A DNA stretch of 64,000 nucleotides from Robertmurraya kyonggiensis (GCF_005116465.1 NZ_SWBM01000002.1:1-64000), one strand, 5' to 3'. Numbered from the stretch's first letter, positions 1-11,885 are shown. Made by a program: numbers and translations. Notes: generated from the sequence alone by a model not told the origin.

Positions 1-197
1 ACATGAGTTCAAAAGCATTATCCGGTATTAGCTCCGGTTTCCCGAAGTTATCCCAGTCTTACAGGCAGGTTGCCCACGTGTTACTCACCCGTCCGCCGCT
101 AATCTTTGGGAGCAAGCTCCCAAAGATCCGCTCGACTTGCATGTATTAGGCACGCCGCCAGCGTTCGTCCTGAGCCAGGATCAAACTCTCCAATAAA
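1..197 (-). rRNA. rrs: 16S ribosomal RNA, 5' end (partial)
   Basis: Read on the minus strand, this is the conserved start of bacterial 16S rRNA: the universal 27F primer region (AGAGTTTGATCCTGGCTCAG) lies at about 172-191, followed by the GACGAACGCTGGCGGC block. The gene enters from the left edge, so only about the first 200 nt are present. The mature 5' end at about 197 is estimated from the Bacillus pattern (TTTATTGGAGAG). An rrn operon directly downstream of gyrA matches rrnO of B. subtilis, apart from the inserted HD-GYP gene. Confidence 0.97.
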
Positions 198-339
198 GAG
201 TAAGAATTAGCTCTTAATTTTTTCGCGTTAGCGAAAATATTTTTCATTAAAATAAAACTAACGTTGACGTATGATTTGTTTAGTTTTCAAAGTACAAGAT
301 GATACCTTATTTAATTTGCCGCTCAGAAGCGACTTTAAT
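198..339 (-). other. rrn leader (precursor 16S 5' leader)
   Basis: This is the transcribed leader between the P2 promoter and mature 16S. It contains a small hairpin (TTTTCGC, GTTA, GCGAAAA at about 220-235) and, at about 273-295, the Bacillus rrn leader motif ACTTTGAAAACTAAACAAA on the minus strand. That motif is typical of the region upstream of processing and antitermination elements. Its role is inferred from the usual layout of Bacillus rrn operons. Confidence 0.6.
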
Positions 340-368
340 AATATATCATTTTCAGCTTTTCTCGTCAA
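340..368 (-). promoter_or_regulatory. rrn P2 promoter
   Basis: On the minus strand, a -35 box TTGACG (363-368) and a -10 box TATATT (340-345) are separated by exactly 17 nt. It is the promoter nearest the 16S gene. The tandem arrangement with another sigma-A-type promoter upstream is usual for Bacillus rRNA operons. Confidence 0.8.
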
Positions 369-425
369 CACTTTTTTAAAATTAATTTTTAAAAGCATTT
401 CGACGTCATCGAGCTGACTTTTATT

Positions 426-454
426 ATTATAACAGCCTACTATTGATTATTCAA
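426..454 (-). promoter_or_regulatory. rrn P1 promoter
   Basis: On the minus strand, a -35 box TTGAAT (449-454) and a perfect -10 box TATAAT (426-431) are separated by 17 nt, about 86 bp upstream of P2. It sits only about 35 bp beyond the stop codon of the HD-GYP gene, which shows no clear terminator of its own. Confidence 0.8.
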
Positions 455-489
455 GGTGAAATATTATGGTAATTTATCCCTCTTAAGTC

Positions 490-1584
490 CTAACTTTTAA
501 TAACTTCATCAATGAACACATCACGATGTTTTTCTAATTGAATAATCGTTTGTGACTCCACTAGTTTAATCAAAGGTCTTGTCGGTGATTTTTCTTCTAT
601 AAAGACAATTTCAGCTGTTTGTCCATCTGATAGTTTTACTTTGCTACCGATAGAAAAATTCATAATTCCTGACTGTAACGCTTTGATTGCTGCGATATCA
701 AATTTCCCGAAGTTATCCTCTATTATCTTTTCTAACACTCGGAAAGGAGACTGCTTTTTACGATAAAGACGTGCTGATGTCATCGCATGGAAAGTATCTG
801 CAACTGCAATGATTTTCGCGAATGGATGGATTTTTTTACTTTCACCTAAAGGGTATCCAGTTCCATCAAGTCTTTCGTGATGTTGGAAGATTGCTATTTT
901 TGCAGCATCCCTTAACAGTGGGCTGTTTTGAATCATTTTATAGCTGTATGTAGGGTGTTTTTTTATTTCTTCAAATTCATAGCTTGATAAGGCACCCATT
1001 TTATTTAAGATTTGCGGAGATATTTTTGCCATTCCACAATCCGCTAAGCAACCAGCTAATCCTAACTGAACGATATCTCCTTTGCTATAGTTAAGCTTTT
1101 TTCCGATAAATGCGCTTAACAGGCCAACAGCAATGGAGTGCTGGAACAAATACTCTTTCTCAGTGGAAAGATGGTGAAATAGAAAGATCTCACCCGATTG
1201 AGTATCTAGTTGTTCAATTAACGGTAATAATATCGACCTTACTTTTGCTAAATCTGGTGATAGACCTGATTGCCATTGCGTGAATTCTTTCTTGTAATCC
1301 CTTGTTGCGCTTAAAAAGGCGTCTGCAAGATTAGTAGTTTTTTCAGTAGTACTGTTCGGTTGGGCCTTCTCTTTTTCTTCCTCAATCACTTCAGAAGGAA
1401 CAAAAGGTAGTCCAGTAACAAGCGTTTTTTGAACTTTAACTTCTCTAATTAAAAAAGCTTTTAATAACTCTATTAATTCTTCAGTTAAAATTGTTTTATT
1501 AGGAATGATAGGGCGATTTGTTAGACTTACAACGTCTTCTGTTAAAATACATCCCTCTTGAAGCTCTTTTATATGAACACGCAT
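490..1584 (-). CDS. HD-GYP-like protein with a degenerate HD motif
   Basis: A 364-residue protein of the HD-GYP family, whose active members hydrolyse cyclic di-GMP. The signature HHERLDGTGYP is clear at about residues 235-245, and a conserved VAD segment with an RLYR motif follows. The usual metal-binding HD doublet (LxHDIGK) reads LADCGMAKI at about 180-188, with Ala in place of His, so catalysis is doubtful. The N-terminal roughly 140 residues resemble the linker domain of Bacillus HD-GYP proteins. I chose the ATG at 1584 because GAGGTGG lies 7 nt upstream; a longer TTG start at 1599 would put this site inside the gene. It lies between gyrA and the rrn operon, where B. subtilis has no such gene. 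It is probably a sensor or an altered phosphodiesterase; the substrate is unknown. Confidence 0.8.
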   Translation of the reverse strand: MRVHIKELQEGCILTEDVVSLTNRPIIPNKTILTEELIELLKAFLIREVKVQKTLVTGLPFVPSEVIEEEKEKAQPNSTTEKTTNLADAFLSATRDYKKEFTQWQSGLSPDLAKVRSILLPLIEQLDTQSGEIFLFHHLSTEKEYLFQHSIAVGLLSAFIGKKLNYSKGDIVQLGLAGCLADCGMAKISPQILNKMGALSSYEFEEIKKHPTYSYKMIQNSPLLRDAAKIAIFQHHERLDGTGYPLGESKKIHPFAKIIAVADTFHAMTSARLYRKKQSPFRVLEKIIEDNFGKFDIAAIKALQSGIMNFSIGSKVKLSDGQTAEIVFIEEKSPTRPLIKLVESQTIIQLEKHRDVFIDEVIKS

Positions 1585-1701
1585 TGGGAACCACCTCAAA
1601 GCAATAGTAGGTTGTAGAAAATTTTGAAATCTCTATTCTATTTTACTTGATTTTTCCTATTAAGGCTATGAAAAGAAGTCCACTTCATAAAACGAGGGCC
1701 A

Positions 1702-1740
1702 CAAAAACAAAAAGCTGTAGAGCATTTACGCCCTACAGCC
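1702..1740 (-). terminator. gyrA rho-independent terminator
   Basis: On the minus strand, directly after the gyrA stop codon, GGCTGTAGGGC pairs with GCTCTACAGC across a short GTAAAT loop. The tail TTTTTGTTTTTG follows. Confidence 0.85.
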
Positions 1741-1746
1741 TCTTTG

Positions 1747-4314
1747 CTATTCTTCAGAATTATCTTCGGAACTTTCTTCAGAACTATTTTCAACAACTTC
1801 TTCGGAACCTTCCGAAGAAACGTTCTCTACAACTTCTTGAGAATCATTTTCTTCATTTTCATTTTGTTCTTGCTCTTCTTCTTTTTCAACCTTCGCCACA
1901 GTAGAAACAAATTCGTCGGCACTTTCATTAAGACGAATCAGCCTTACACCCTGTGTGCTTCTACCAGTCATCGAGATATCTTTAACTGCCATACGGATAA
2001 TAACTCCGCCAGTTGTGATGATCATAAGATCCTCTTCACCGGTAACAGCCTTCATCGCAACAAGGTCACCGTTTTTCTCGGTAATATTACATGTCTTAAT
2101 CCCTTTACCACCACGGCCTTGGATACGGTATTCTTCAGAAGGGGTACGCTTCCCGTAGCCATTTTTCGTTACGATCAGAATTTCGGAACCTTCTTCTAAT
2201 ACTTCCATTCCAACGACTTCATCATTTTCATTCTTAAGCGTAATTCCTTTTACCCCTGTAGCTGTTCTACCCATAGAACGAACATCGGATTCTGGGAATC
2301 GAATGAGCATACCATTTTTCGTACCAATAATAATTTCCTTATTTCCGTCAGTTAAACGAACAGAAATTAATTCATCGTTTTCGCGAAGATTTACGGCAAT
2401 TAGACCATTGTTACGAATATTAGCAAATGATGAAAGTGGGGTACGTTTTGAAATCCCTTCTTTTGTCGTAAAGAATAGGAACCAATCGTCCACGAATTCA
2501 GAAACAGGGATTATCGCATTGACCCATTCACCCTTATCTACTTCTAAGAGATTAATAATTGGAAGTCCCTTAGCTGTTCTTGAAAATTCAGGAATCTCAT
2601 AACCTTTCGCACGGTATACCTTTCCTTTATTCGTAAAGAATAAAAGCGTGTCGTGCGTAGAGGTTGTGATCAGATGTTCAACAAAATCATCTTCATTTGT
2701 TCCCATTCCCTGAATCCCTCTACCACCACGTTTTTGTGCGCGATAAGTGGATACAGGAAGTCGCTTCACATAGCCGTTATGTGTAATCGTCACAACGATG
2801 TTTTCGCGCGGGATCAAATCTTCATCCTCGATTGTTTCAAGACCTGCCGTCACAATTTCTGTGCGGCGCTTATCGTTAAAGCGGTCTTTAATTTCAAGTA
2901 ATTCTTCGCGAATGATTTCTAAGATCTTTTCTTCATCCGCTAAAATAGCTTTTAATTGCGCGATTAATTGAACTAAGTTTTGATACTCTTCTTCAATTTT
3001 GTCACGTTCTAAACCAGTTAAGCGTTGTAAACGCATATCTAGAATCGCTTGTGCTTGCTTGTCTGATAAACCAAAGGTTGACATTAAACCTTCACGAGCA
3101 ATTTCAGTAGTTCGTGAGCTACGAATTAAACTAATCACTTCATCAATGCGATCAAGAGCTATTCGTAACCCTTCTAAAATATGAGCACGTGCTTCTGCTT
3201 TGCGAAGTTCAAATTCCGTTCTACGACGAATAACAACCTGCTGATGCTGTAAATAATAGTGTAAGCATTCTTTTAAGTTCAGAACTCTTGGATGTCCATC
3301 CACAAGGGCTAACATATTGATTCCGAAGCTTGTTTGTAAGGCTGTTTGCTTATATAAATTATTTAAAAGGACATTTGCATTCGCATCCTTACGAACTTCA
3401 ATGACAATACGCATTCCTTTACGGTCTGATTCATCACGTAAATCCGTAATGCCCTCAATCTTCTTATCACGAGCAAGTTCAGCGATTTTTTCAATTAATC
3501 TTGCTTTGTTTACTTGGTAAGGTAATTCCCTAACGATAATTACTTCTTTACCATTTGATTTTTGTTCAATTTCCACCTTTGCACGGAGAGTAATAGAACC
3601 TCTTCCTGTTTCATAGGCCTTCCGAATACCACTTCTGCCTAAGATGAGTCCAGCAGTAGGGAAATCAGGTCCAGGGATAATATCCATAAGTTCCTGAATC
3701 GTTATTTCTGGATCTCTACTGATCGCTAAAACTCCATCGATAACTTCGCCAAGCTGATGAGGTGGGATATTTGTCGCCATTCCTACCGCAATTCCCGTCG
3801 TTCCATTTACTAATAGATTCGGGTAACGAGCTGGTAGTACAACAGGTTCTCTTTCTTCACCATCATAGTTATCTTGATAATCGATTGTATCTTTGTTCAG
3901 ATCTCTTAATAATTCCATCGCAATTTTAGACATACGAGATTCTGTATAACGCATCGCCGCTGCAGAATCACCATCGACAGAACCAAAGTTACCATGACCA
4001 TCAACAAGCATATAGCGTTGGTTGAAATCCTGCGCCATACGAACCATCGTTTCATAAACAGCGGAATCACCATGAGGGTGGTACTTACCAATTACATCTC
4101 CAACAATACGGGCCGATTTCTTATAGGGCTTGTCTGCATGAATTCCTAGATCATGCATAGCATATAAAATACGGCGGTGAACAGGTTTCAATCCATCACG
4201 AACATCAGGAAGTGCACGAGAAACGATAACGCTCATCGCATAATCTAAGAATGAAGCTCGCATTTCCTGGCTTATATTGATTTCTTTTATTTGAGAATTT
4301 GATGTTTCAGACAT
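1747..4314 (-). CDS. gyrA: DNA gyrase subunit A
   Basis: The breakage-reunion subunit of DNA gyrase, which with GyrB introduces negative supercoils using ATP. At 855 residues it is slightly longer than B. subtilis GyrA (821). The catalytic tyrosine is Tyr123 in [10 protein letters not shown]. The quinolone-resistance region [12 protein letters not shown] carries the wild-type Ser84 and Glu88. The GyrA-box [11 protein letters not shown] starts the C-terminal DNA-wrapping beta-pinwheel, whose repeats ([35 protein letters not shown]) are all present. The last roughly 50 residues form an unusually acidic Glu/Ser/Asn tail. AAAGGAGG just upstream of the ATG supports the start. It lies downstream of gyrB with a 126-bp gap that holds a possible attenuator. 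Confidence 0.98.
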   Translation of the reverse strand: MSETSNSQIKEINISQEMRASFLDYAMSVIVSRALPDVRDGLKPVHRRILYAMHDLGIHADKPYKKSARIVGDVIGKYHPHGDSAVYETMVRMAQDFNQRYMLVDGHGNFGSVDGDSAAAMRYTESRMSKIAMELLRDLNKDTIDYQDNYDGEEREPVVLPARYPNLLVNGTTGIAVGMATNIPPHQLGEVIDGVLAISRDPEITIQELMDIIPGPDFPTAGLILGRSGIRKAYETGRGSITLRAKVEIEQKSNGKEVIIVRELPYQVNKARLIEKIAELARDKKIEGITDLRDESDRKGMRIVIEVRKDANANVLLNNLYKQTALQTSFGINMLALVDGHPRVLNLKECLHYYLQHQQVVIRRRTEFELRKAEARAHILEGLRIALDRIDEVISLIRSSRTTEIAREGLMSTFGLSDKQAQAILDMRLQRLTGLERDKIEEEYQNLVQLIAQLKAILADEEKILEIIREELLEIKDRFNDKRRTEIVTAGLETIEDEDLIPRENIVVTITHNGYVKRLPVSTYRAQKRGGRGIQGMGTNEDDFVEHLITTSTHDTLLFFTNKGKVYRAKGYEIPEFSRTAKGLPIINLLEVDKGEWVNAIIPVSEFVDDWFLFFTTKEGISKRTPLSSFANIRNNGLIAVNLRENDELISVRLTDGNKEIIIGTKNGMLIRFPESDVRSMGRTATGVKGITLKNENDEVVGMEVLEEGSEILIVTKNGYGKRTPSEEYRIQGRGGKGIKTCNITEKNGDLVAMKAVTGEEDLMIITTGGVIIRMAVKDISMTGRSTQGVRLIRLNESADEFVSTVAKVEKEEEQEQNENEENDSQEVVENVSSEGSEEVVENSSEESSEDNSEE

Positions 4315-4362
4315 GGAGGAACCTCCTTTTCAAAATAAAATCTGCACCTGAACTTCAAGTAA

Positions 4363-4394
4363 TAAAGAGGATAGTGGGCATACCAGCTATCCTC
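4363..4394 (-). terminator. possible terminator or attenuator between gyrB and gyrA
   Basis: On the minus strand, GAGGATAG at 4387-4394 pairs with CTATCCTC at 4367-4374. An inner TGG/CCA pairing extends the stem, and a T-rich tail (TTTATT) follows. The tail is weak, so partial read-through into gyrA is likely. Confidence 0.45.
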
Positions 4395-4440
4395 GTAGAT
4401 TTAAGAATTTAGCTTACTAATAATGACGAATAACCAATAA

Positions 4441-6378
<1,938 letters not shown>

Positions 6379-6480
6379 TCACCTACACTTTCTAATGTAC
6401 TTCGTAAAAAGCCTGTTTCGGCCACTTGATGGTGCTAGTGTAAATTTTTTCTTAGGAAAAAAGTAATCATTCTATATTCA

Positions 6481-6729
6481 TTAAAATTCTTGAATAGCAA
6501 GCTTAGCAGAGCGTTTTTTCAATGTTCCAGAAGCTAAAGGGGAGTAATAAACAGCGTCCACTGTAATAACAATGGACTTAAAGTCTCCTTTTGTGAGTGG
6601 AACAATTTTGTTGCTCTCACTTTCTAATAGCTCTTTCATAGATTGGGAAGATTTCACGGTTTCTTTATCAAGAATGGCGACTATATCTTTTGTTCTCACA
6701 AGGATATCTTCTCCTAAATGAACATACAA
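6481..6729 (-). CDS. remB: extracellular matrix regulator RemB (YaaB)
   Basis: An 82-residue small protein related to B. subtilis RemB/YaaB, which with RemA influences biofilm matrix gene expression. The start LYVHLGEDILVRTKDIVAI and the end YYSPLASGTLKKR match that family. The TTG at 6729 is chosen because AGGTGAG lies 4-5 nt upstream and the homologue starts at the same residue. A longer reading would overlap recF. It lies 10 bp after recF in the same direction and is likely cotranscribed with it. Confidence 0.9.
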   Translation of the reverse strand: MYVHLGEDILVRTKDIVAILDKETVKSSQSMKELLESESNKIVPLTKGDFKSIVITVDAVYYSPLASGTLKKRSAKLAIQEF

Positions 6730-6739
6730 TGTTCTCACC

Positions 6740-7858
6740 TCACTGAAGTTTTTCAATCCTTCCAGTTTCCACTTTAAAAGTCGAAGCTTCCTTTAAGGTT
6801 TGATGATCGATCCCATCAACACTTGTTGTCGTCACAAATGTTTGAACCTTGCCTTGAATGGTATTTAACAAATGGGATTGCCGATAATCATCCAGTTCAG
6901 AGAGAACGTCGTCCAATAATAGGATTGGATATTCATCGATTTCTGAACGAATTAACTCTATTTCAGCAAGCTTTAGAGATAAAGCTGTCGTTCTTTGTTG
7001 ACCCTGTGAGCCAAATGTCTGCACATCTCTATTATTCACATGAAAAAGGAGATCATCTCGGTGTGGACCGAATAAAGTCACACCTCTTTCGATTTCCCTT
7101 ACTTTTGACTTCACATATTTTTCTTCGAATACTTCTACCATTTTCGACAAAACTTGTTCTTCTGATACGTCTACAGAGGGTTTATAGTGAATTTTCAACG
7201 TCTCTAAATCTCTTGATATTCCTTTGTGAATGGGGATCGCCCATTTTTCTAGTAACTCAAGAAATTCGAACCGCTTCGAAATAATTTTCACAGCCGTCTC
7301 AATAAACTGCTCGGTTAAAATATCGAGCATGGTCATATCGGTCTGTTTTTTTAATTGTAGTAGTTTCAAATAATGATTTCGCTGCTGTAATATTTTCTGA
7401 TATTGACCGATATCATGTAGATACACAGGGGAGACCTGCCCAATTTCCATATCAATAAAACGACGCCTTACTTGAGGGCTCCCTTTTACTAAATGGAGGT
7501 CTTCCGGCGCGAACATGACGACATTCATATTTCCAATGTATTGACTGAGCTTTTGCTGCTCAATATGATTAACTTTTGCTTTTTTTCCTTTTTTTGAAAT
7601 CACTAACTCCATCGGGATGGAACCGTGTCTCTTTTTAACCCTACCTTCTATTTTAGCATATTCCTCGTCCCAGCAAATAAGATCTTTGTCATTTGATGTT
7701 CGATGGGACTTCGCCATGGCTAAAACATAGATAGATTCCATAACATTCGTCTTCCCTTGAGCATTTTCTCCAAGAATAACATTGACCTTATTATCAAAGG
7801 GAATTTCTGTTTCGTTATAATTCCGGTAATTTTTTAATTTCAAATGCTCAATATACAT
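6740..7858 (-). CDS. recF: DNA replication and repair protein RecF
   Basis: An SMC-like ATPase of recombinational gap repair that acts with RecO and RecR to load RecA at stalled forks. It has 372 residues, the normal family length. The N-terminus [14 protein letters not shown], the Walker A motif [15 protein letters not shown], the signature [18 protein letters not shown] and the Walker B motif [15 protein letters not shown] are all visible. The ATG at 7858 is used because the family begins MYI; AAAGGA lies upstream. The longer frame adds 32 unrelated residues. It is followed at once by remB. Confidence 0.97.
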   Translation of the reverse strand: MYIEHLKLKNYRNYNETEIPFDNKVNVILGENAQGKTNVMESIYVLAMAKSHRTSNDKDLICWDEEYAKIEGRVKKRHGSIPMELVISKKGKKAKVNHIEQQKLSQYIGNMNVVMFAPEDLHLVKGSPQVRRRFIDMEIGQVSPVYLHDIGQYQKILQQRNHYLKLLQLKKQTDMTMLDILTEQFIETAVKIISKRFEFLELLEKWAIPIHKGISRDLETLKIHYKPSVDVSEEQVLSKMVEVFEEKYVKSKVREIERGVTLFGPHRDDLLFHVNNRDVQTFGSQGQQRTTALSLKLAEIELIRSEIDEYPILLLDDVLSELDDYRQSHLLNTIQGKVQTFVTTTSVDGIDHQTLKEASTFKVETGRIEKLQ

Positions 7859-7963
7859 CGACGATACATCCTTTTTTTTACCTCTTAATCGCGCTATGAA
7901 AAAATAATAATTCCGGGGTAGAAGGAAAGAACTATTTCCTGTACCAACCACCAATAAGCCTTA

Positions 7964-8176
7964 TCAGACTATGATAAAAGCACCGAAATTTTGTATTTCA
8001 ATTTTGTCACCGACTCTTAGCTTTCGACCTCGTCTTTGGTCTTGTTCACCATTAACGAAAATCTCGTACTCACTTAAGAACCATTTAGCCATACCACCAG
8101 AATCAATTATTTCTGCTAACTTCAGAAATTGTCCTAATGTAATATATTCTGAGTTAATCTGAATTTCTTTGTTCAC
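7964..8176 (-). CDS. yaaA: S4-domain RNA-binding protein YaaA
   Basis: A 70-residue S4-like RNA-binding protein always found between dnaN and recF in bacilli. The S4 core is visible as TLGQFLKLAEIIDSGGMAKWFL, then EIFVNGEQDQRRGRKLRVGDKIEI. The start is GTG at 8176, with AAAGGTG 5 nt upstream. In B. subtilis this family is linked to 50S ribosome assembly; that role is taken from the family. It probably begins the recF-remB transcript, because a strong terminator separates it from dnaN. Confidence 0.92.
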   Translation of the reverse strand: MNKEIQINSEYITLGQFLKLAEIIDSGGMAKWFLSEYEIFVNGEQDQRRGRKLRVGDKIEIQNFGAFIIV

Positions 8177-8267
8177 CGTTTCACCTTTTCCAATTCGTCT
8201 TCTTATTATATTTTACTAAATATTTCACACATAGACAAAGAAAAGAAAATTTCGAAGAGGGGACATG

Positions 8268-8302
8268 AAAAAATAAAAGCCACCAGTAGCATTACTGGCA
8301 GC
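8268..8302 (-). terminator. dnaN terminator
   Basis: On the minus strand, just after the dnaN stop codon, GCTGCCAGTA pairs with TACTGGTGGC (two G-U pairs) around an ATGC loop. TTTTATTTTTT follows. This ends the dnaA-dnaN transcript. Confidence 0.85.
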
Positions 8303-8311
8303 TTTCATAAT

Positions 8312-9448
8312 TTAGTAAGTTCGTACAGGTAAAATAAGTTGAAGAAGCGAATCATCATTCAGTGGACGTATCAAGAATGGTCTCATCGCACCAGTAAAGC
8401 TTATTTTAATTTCATGGCCCTCTAATGTTTTTAGTGCATCCATCACATACTTCGCACTAAAAGATATTTTTAGTTCCTCTCCATCAATCGATTGAGCTAC
8501 TAATTCTTCAATAACTTTTCCGATTTCTGGCGTGTTAGAAGAAATTTCAATTCCCTTGCTTTCTAACGTTGCTAAACGAACCACATTATTACGACCTTCA
8601 CGTGCTAATAGGGAAGCACGATCGATAGCATGAAGGAAATCTTTCGTATTCACGATTACTTCTGTTTTGCTTTCAGCTGGAATTAATCTTGAAGTATCAG
8701 GATAGTTTCCTTCCAATAATCTTGAGAAGAATAATAGATGCTTCGCTTTAAACAAGACTTGGTTCTCAGTAATAACGATTTCTACTAATTCATTGTTGTC
8801 ATCAAGAATTTTGCTTAATTCGTTTAAGCTTTTACCTGGAATGACAACATTATAATTATGAGCTGTTTCGATTTCGATCTTCGCTTTTCGTAATGCTAGA
8901 CGATGACTATCTGTTGCAATACAGATTAATTCGCCGTTTTCAACTTTCCAGTTTACACCTGTCAACACAGGGCGTGTTTCTGAGGTGGACACTGCAAAAA
9001 CTGTTTGTCGAACCAATGCTTTTAAAAGGTCTGTTGGGATTTCAAATGCATTTTCTTCTTCAACTTGTGGCAATCTTGGATACTCTTCAGGGTCTAGACC
9101 ATTTAAGTTAAACTCTGATTTACCAGAACGGATCACGACTTGCAGCTGATTTTGTACTTCCATTTCGACAAAATCAGTAGGAAGCTTTTTCACAATTTCA
9201 CTAAAGAATTTAGCTTGTAAGACAATTGAGCCAGTTTGTTTGATCTCAACGATCTCATCTCCAGCTTCTTCTTTCGGAATATAAGATTCAATCGATATAT
9301 CTGAATCACTACCAGTTAGTGTCACTCCTTCATTAGTTGCAACAATTTTGATCCCTGTTAAAATCGGAATCGTAGTTCTGCTAGTTACAGCTTTCATAAC
9401 ATCTTGAACACTTTGAACGAGGCGGTCCCGTTGGATTATAAATCTCAT
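8312..9448 (-). CDS. dnaN: DNA polymerase III beta subunit (sliding clamp)
   Basis: The ring-shaped processivity clamp that tethers PolC and DnaE to DNA and binds many replication and repair partners. At 378 residues it has the exact family length. It begins MRFIIQRDRLVQSVQDVMKAV and ends with the conserved clamp tail LILPVRTY. The three-domain repeat is recognisable (for example TRPVLTGVNWK and AMRPFLIRPL). CGGAGG lies 8-9 nt upstream of the ATG. It follows dnaA across the unwinding half of oriC. Confidence 0.98.
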   Translation of the reverse strand: MRFIIQRDRLVQSVQDVMKAVTSRTTIPILTGIKIVATNEGVTLTGSDSDISIESYIPKEEAGDEIVEIKQTGSIVLQAKFFSEIVKKLPTDFVEMEVQNQLQVVIRSGKSEFNLNGLDPEEYPRLPQVEEENAFEIPTDLLKALVRQTVFAVSTSETRPVLTGVNWKVENGELICIATDSHRLALRKAKIEIETAHNYNVVIPGKSLNELSKILDDNNELVEIVITENQVLFKAKHLLFFSRLLEGNYPDTSRLIPAESKTEVIVNTKDFLHAIDRASLLAREGRNNVVRLATLESKGIEISSNTPEIGKVIEELVAQSIDGEELKISFSAKYVMDALKTLEGHEIKISFTGAMRPFLIRPLNDDSLLQLILPVRTY

Positions 9449-9469
9449 TTTTTTAATCCTCCGTTTTAG

Positions 9470-9614
9470 CTTATTTTATATATATTTTTTTTATAAAAAG
9501 TAATAGAAGTACTAGTAGGGCTTGTGGATTTGTGGATAACTACTGAATTCGAAAGGAAACACAGCCTATCCACATGTGGACAGACTGTGCGTAAACATTC
9601 GAAAGTTATTCACA
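9470..9614. other. oriC: oriC, dnaA-dnaN part: unwinding region, DnaA-trios and DnaA boxes
   Basis: On the minus strand the order is DnaA boxes, a GC block, trio repeats and an AT-rich stretch, as in the basal unwinding system of B. subtilis. A perfect TTATCCACA (9531-9539) adjoins AAATCCACA (9523-9531), then AGCCC, then TAC/TAG/TAC-like trios (about 9502-9517). An AT-only run (about 9470-9500) follows. Further boxes: CTATCCACA (9566-9574) back-to-back with CTGTCCACA (9575-9583), and TTATTCACA (9606-9614). Strand opening here is inferred from that layout. Confidence 0.88.
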
Positions 9615-9652
9615 GAATTAAGATCCTCTATTTTATTCATACACATTCAAAA

Positions 9653-9720
9653 AGAAAAAAACGAACTCTAGTAGAATAAATAACATGTAAAAATGCATTA
9701 GTTATGGTTCGTTTTTTTGG
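9653..9720 (-). terminator. possible dnaA 3' hairpin
   Basis: Inverted repeats AAAAAACGAAC (about 9656-9666) and GTTCGTTTTTTT (about 9707-9718) flank an inner ATAAC/GTTAT pair. On the minus strand the downstream arm ends in TTTTTTT. The loop is long and bulged, so termination is probably partial and lets dnaN be cotranscribed. Confidence 0.45.
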
Positions 9721-9742
9721 AATAGATAAATTGGTATAGGAA

Positions 9743-11089
9743 CTATATTTTTAATCGCTCATTGATTTCTTTCATTTGGTTCTGGAACTGTAGATCGGTT
9801 TGAAGCAGATTTGAAATCTTTTCATGAGCATGGATGACGGTAGTATGGTCACGGCCTCCGAATTCTTCCCCAATCTTCGGAAGTGAAAAATCAGTGAGCT
9901 CACGTGCCAAATACATAGCAATTTGGCGAGGAAAAGCAACGGACTTTGTTCGTTTTTTTGCTTTGAAATCCTCGAGCTTCACGCTGAAATATTCCCCAAC
10001 AGTCTGCTGAATATCCAAAATCGTAATGATTTTCGGCTTCGAACTTGGAATGATATCCTTCAAAGCTTCTGCAGCTAAATCAGCATTAATATCCTTATTG
10101 ATTAATGATGAATAGGCAACAACACGAATAAGTGCACCTTCTAGCTCACGAATATTCGAATCGATTTGGTTGGCGATATATAGCATCACTTCATTCGGAA
10201 TGTCTAATCCTTCTGCCTTTGCCTTTTTTCTTAAAATCGCAATCCTGGTTTCGAGATCCGGCGGTGTAATGTCGGTAATGAGACCCCATTCGAATCTTGA
10301 ACGCAAGCGGTCCTCTAATGTTGGAATTTCCTTAGGTGGACGGTCACTGGAAATGACGATTTGCTTGTTTTCTTCATGCAAAGTATTAAAGGTATGGAAA
10401 AATTCCTCTTGAGTTGATTCTTTTCCTGCCAAAAATTGAATATCGTCTATTAATAGGACATCCACTTTGCGGTATTTATTGCGAAACTCAGCTGCTTTAT
10501 TGTCACGAATGGAATTAATAAATTCATTCGTGAACTTTTCAGAGGATAAATACACAACTTTTGCAGCTGGATTATGCTCTAGAACATAATGTCCAATCGC
10601 GTGCATTAAGTGTGTTTTTCCTAATCCTACTCCTCCATAAATGAAAAGGGGATTGTAGGCCTTCGCCGGAGCTTCCGCAACCGCTAATGATGCTGCATGA
10701 GCAAAACGGTTTCCAGATCCAATAACGAATGTATCAAACGTATTTTTTGGATTGAGCATTGTTAATGGCAGTTCAGAAGGTTCCTCATCCTTTTTAAATG
10801 TCTGTGGAGGATTAGGAAGATCGATCTCTTCCTCGTTTTTGTTTTGCGGAATGATAAATTTAACATTCAATTCTTCTCCAGTAAGTTCGTACAAAATGCT
10901 GGAGATCAATTCAGAATATCGCTCTTCTAGCCAATCTCTAGCAAATTCATTTGGGGCTGTCACGGTCAGCGTGTCTTTTTTCAAAGAATGAGCTGTAGTA
11001 GCCTTTAACCAAGTGTCGAAGCTTGGTTTGCTTATCATTTTTTCAATGCTAGAAAGAGCTTGATTCCAAAGATCCGCAATATTTTCCAA
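9743..11089 (-). CDS. dnaA: chromosomal replication initiator protein DnaA
   Basis: An AAA+ initiator that binds DnaA boxes and opens oriC. It has 448 residues (B. subtilis: 446). Domain I (about 1-85) begins [20 protein letters not shown] linker follows, then the ATPase domain with Walker [16 protein letters not shown] and Walker [15 protein letters not shown]. The C-terminal domain IV carries the DnaA-box helix-turn-helix signature [22 protein letters not shown] lies upstream of the ATG. DnaA boxes flank the gene on both sides, so autoregulation is likely. Confidence 0.99.
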   Translation of the reverse strand: MENIADLWNQALSSIEKMISKPSFDTWLKATTAHSLKKDTLTVTAPNEFARDWLEERYSELISSILYELTGEELNVKFIIPQNKNEEEIDLPNPPQTFKKDEEPSELPLTMLNPKNTFDTFVIGSGNRFAHAASLAVAEAPAKAYNPLFIYGGVGLGKTHLMHAIGHYVLEHNPAAKVVYLSSEKFTNEFINSIRDNKAAEFRNKYRKVDVLLIDDIQFLAGKESTQEEFFHTFNTLHEENKQIVISSDRPPKEIPTLEDRLRSRFEWGLITDITPPDLETRIAILRKKAKAEGLDIPNEVMLYIANQIDSNIRELEGALIRVVAYSSLINKDINADLAAEALKDIIPSSKPKIITILDIQQTVGEYFSVKLEDFKAKKRTKSVAFPRQIAMYLARELTDFSLPKIGEEFGGRDHTTVIHAHEKISNLLQTDLQFQNQMKEINERLKI

Positions 11090-11199
11090 GTGTTTTCCCT
11101 CCTTTTCTTTTTATAGAATCTGTCTAGCCTTATGGAAAGACCTTGTCTGTTATACATAATCCAAGTGCAATGGCTAAAAATATAGCATTATAAGAATTT

Positions 11200-11525
11200 A
11201 ACCTGTGGAAAAACATATTATAAGGAAATAAAGTGGTATTTCGACAGTATCCACTATCTGTGGACAAAGTTCTTCAAGAGGAGTGAATAAACTGTCCACA
11301 GATTATCCACAGTTTGTGGATAAATTAGTTATACACAAAGTTATATCCAAGGTGAAAACACAACTATAATATCAAATAATCCATTGAGGTGCAATGGGTT
11401 TTCTTGCTTTATCCACAAGAAGTACAGCATGTGCATGAAAATTATCCACATAAATCTAATGTGTGCAAAAGCTGTCAATATGTGTTGTGGATAATAAAAA
11501 AGTTGTCGAAAGTTATACACAACTT
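11200..11525. other. oriC: oriC, dnaA-upstream DnaA-box array
   Basis: Five perfect DnaA boxes (TTATCCACA or its complement) lie at 11303-11311, 11315-11323, 11409-11417, 11442-11450 and 11486-11494. Near matches are TTATACACA at 11329-11337 and 11513-11521, TTGTCCACA (complement at 11259-11267), CTGTCCACA at 11292-11300 and TTTTCCACA (complement at 11204-11212). The 632-bp gap between the divergent genes dnaA and rpmH holds only this array and their promoters. It corresponds to the incA/incB side of the B. subtilis origin. Confidence 0.95.
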
Positions 11526-11646
11526 GATAAACAAAAGGATTGCAGACAAAAAAATACTTTCGTGGTAGAATAGATTCTTGTGTTCCTTAGCTACAAAAAT
11601 AGTTCCAAAAATATTTTGCTCAGGGCGGGATAATTTTTAATTGAGG

Positions 11647-11676
11647 TTGACATTTTTAGGGTTTGGTTTATATAAT
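11647..11676 (+). promoter_or_regulatory. rpmH promoter
   Basis: A consensus -35 box TTGACA (11647-11652) and a consensus -10 box TATAAT (11671-11676) are separated by 18 nt, upstream of rpmH. Confidence 0.8.
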
Positions 11677-11694
11677 TATTTAGACTGTCTTTAA

Positions 11695-11855
<161 letters not shown>

Positions 11856-11856
<1 letters not shown>

Positions 11857-11885
11857 GCCACTGAATAGTCAGTGGTCTTTTTTCT
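11856..11885 (+). terminator. rpmH terminator
   Basis: GGCCACTGA and TCAGTGGTC pair around an ATAG loop and are followed by eight T residues. The stem begins at the last base of the rpmH stop codon. Some transcription must continue or restart, since rnpA follows. Confidence 0.85.

Noticed and set aside
1744..2199. Plus-strand open frame opposite the end of gyrA
   Set aside because: It is antisense to gyrA, made of repetitive Phe/Leu/Ile codons mirroring the acidic tail, with no ribosome-binding site or family resemblance.
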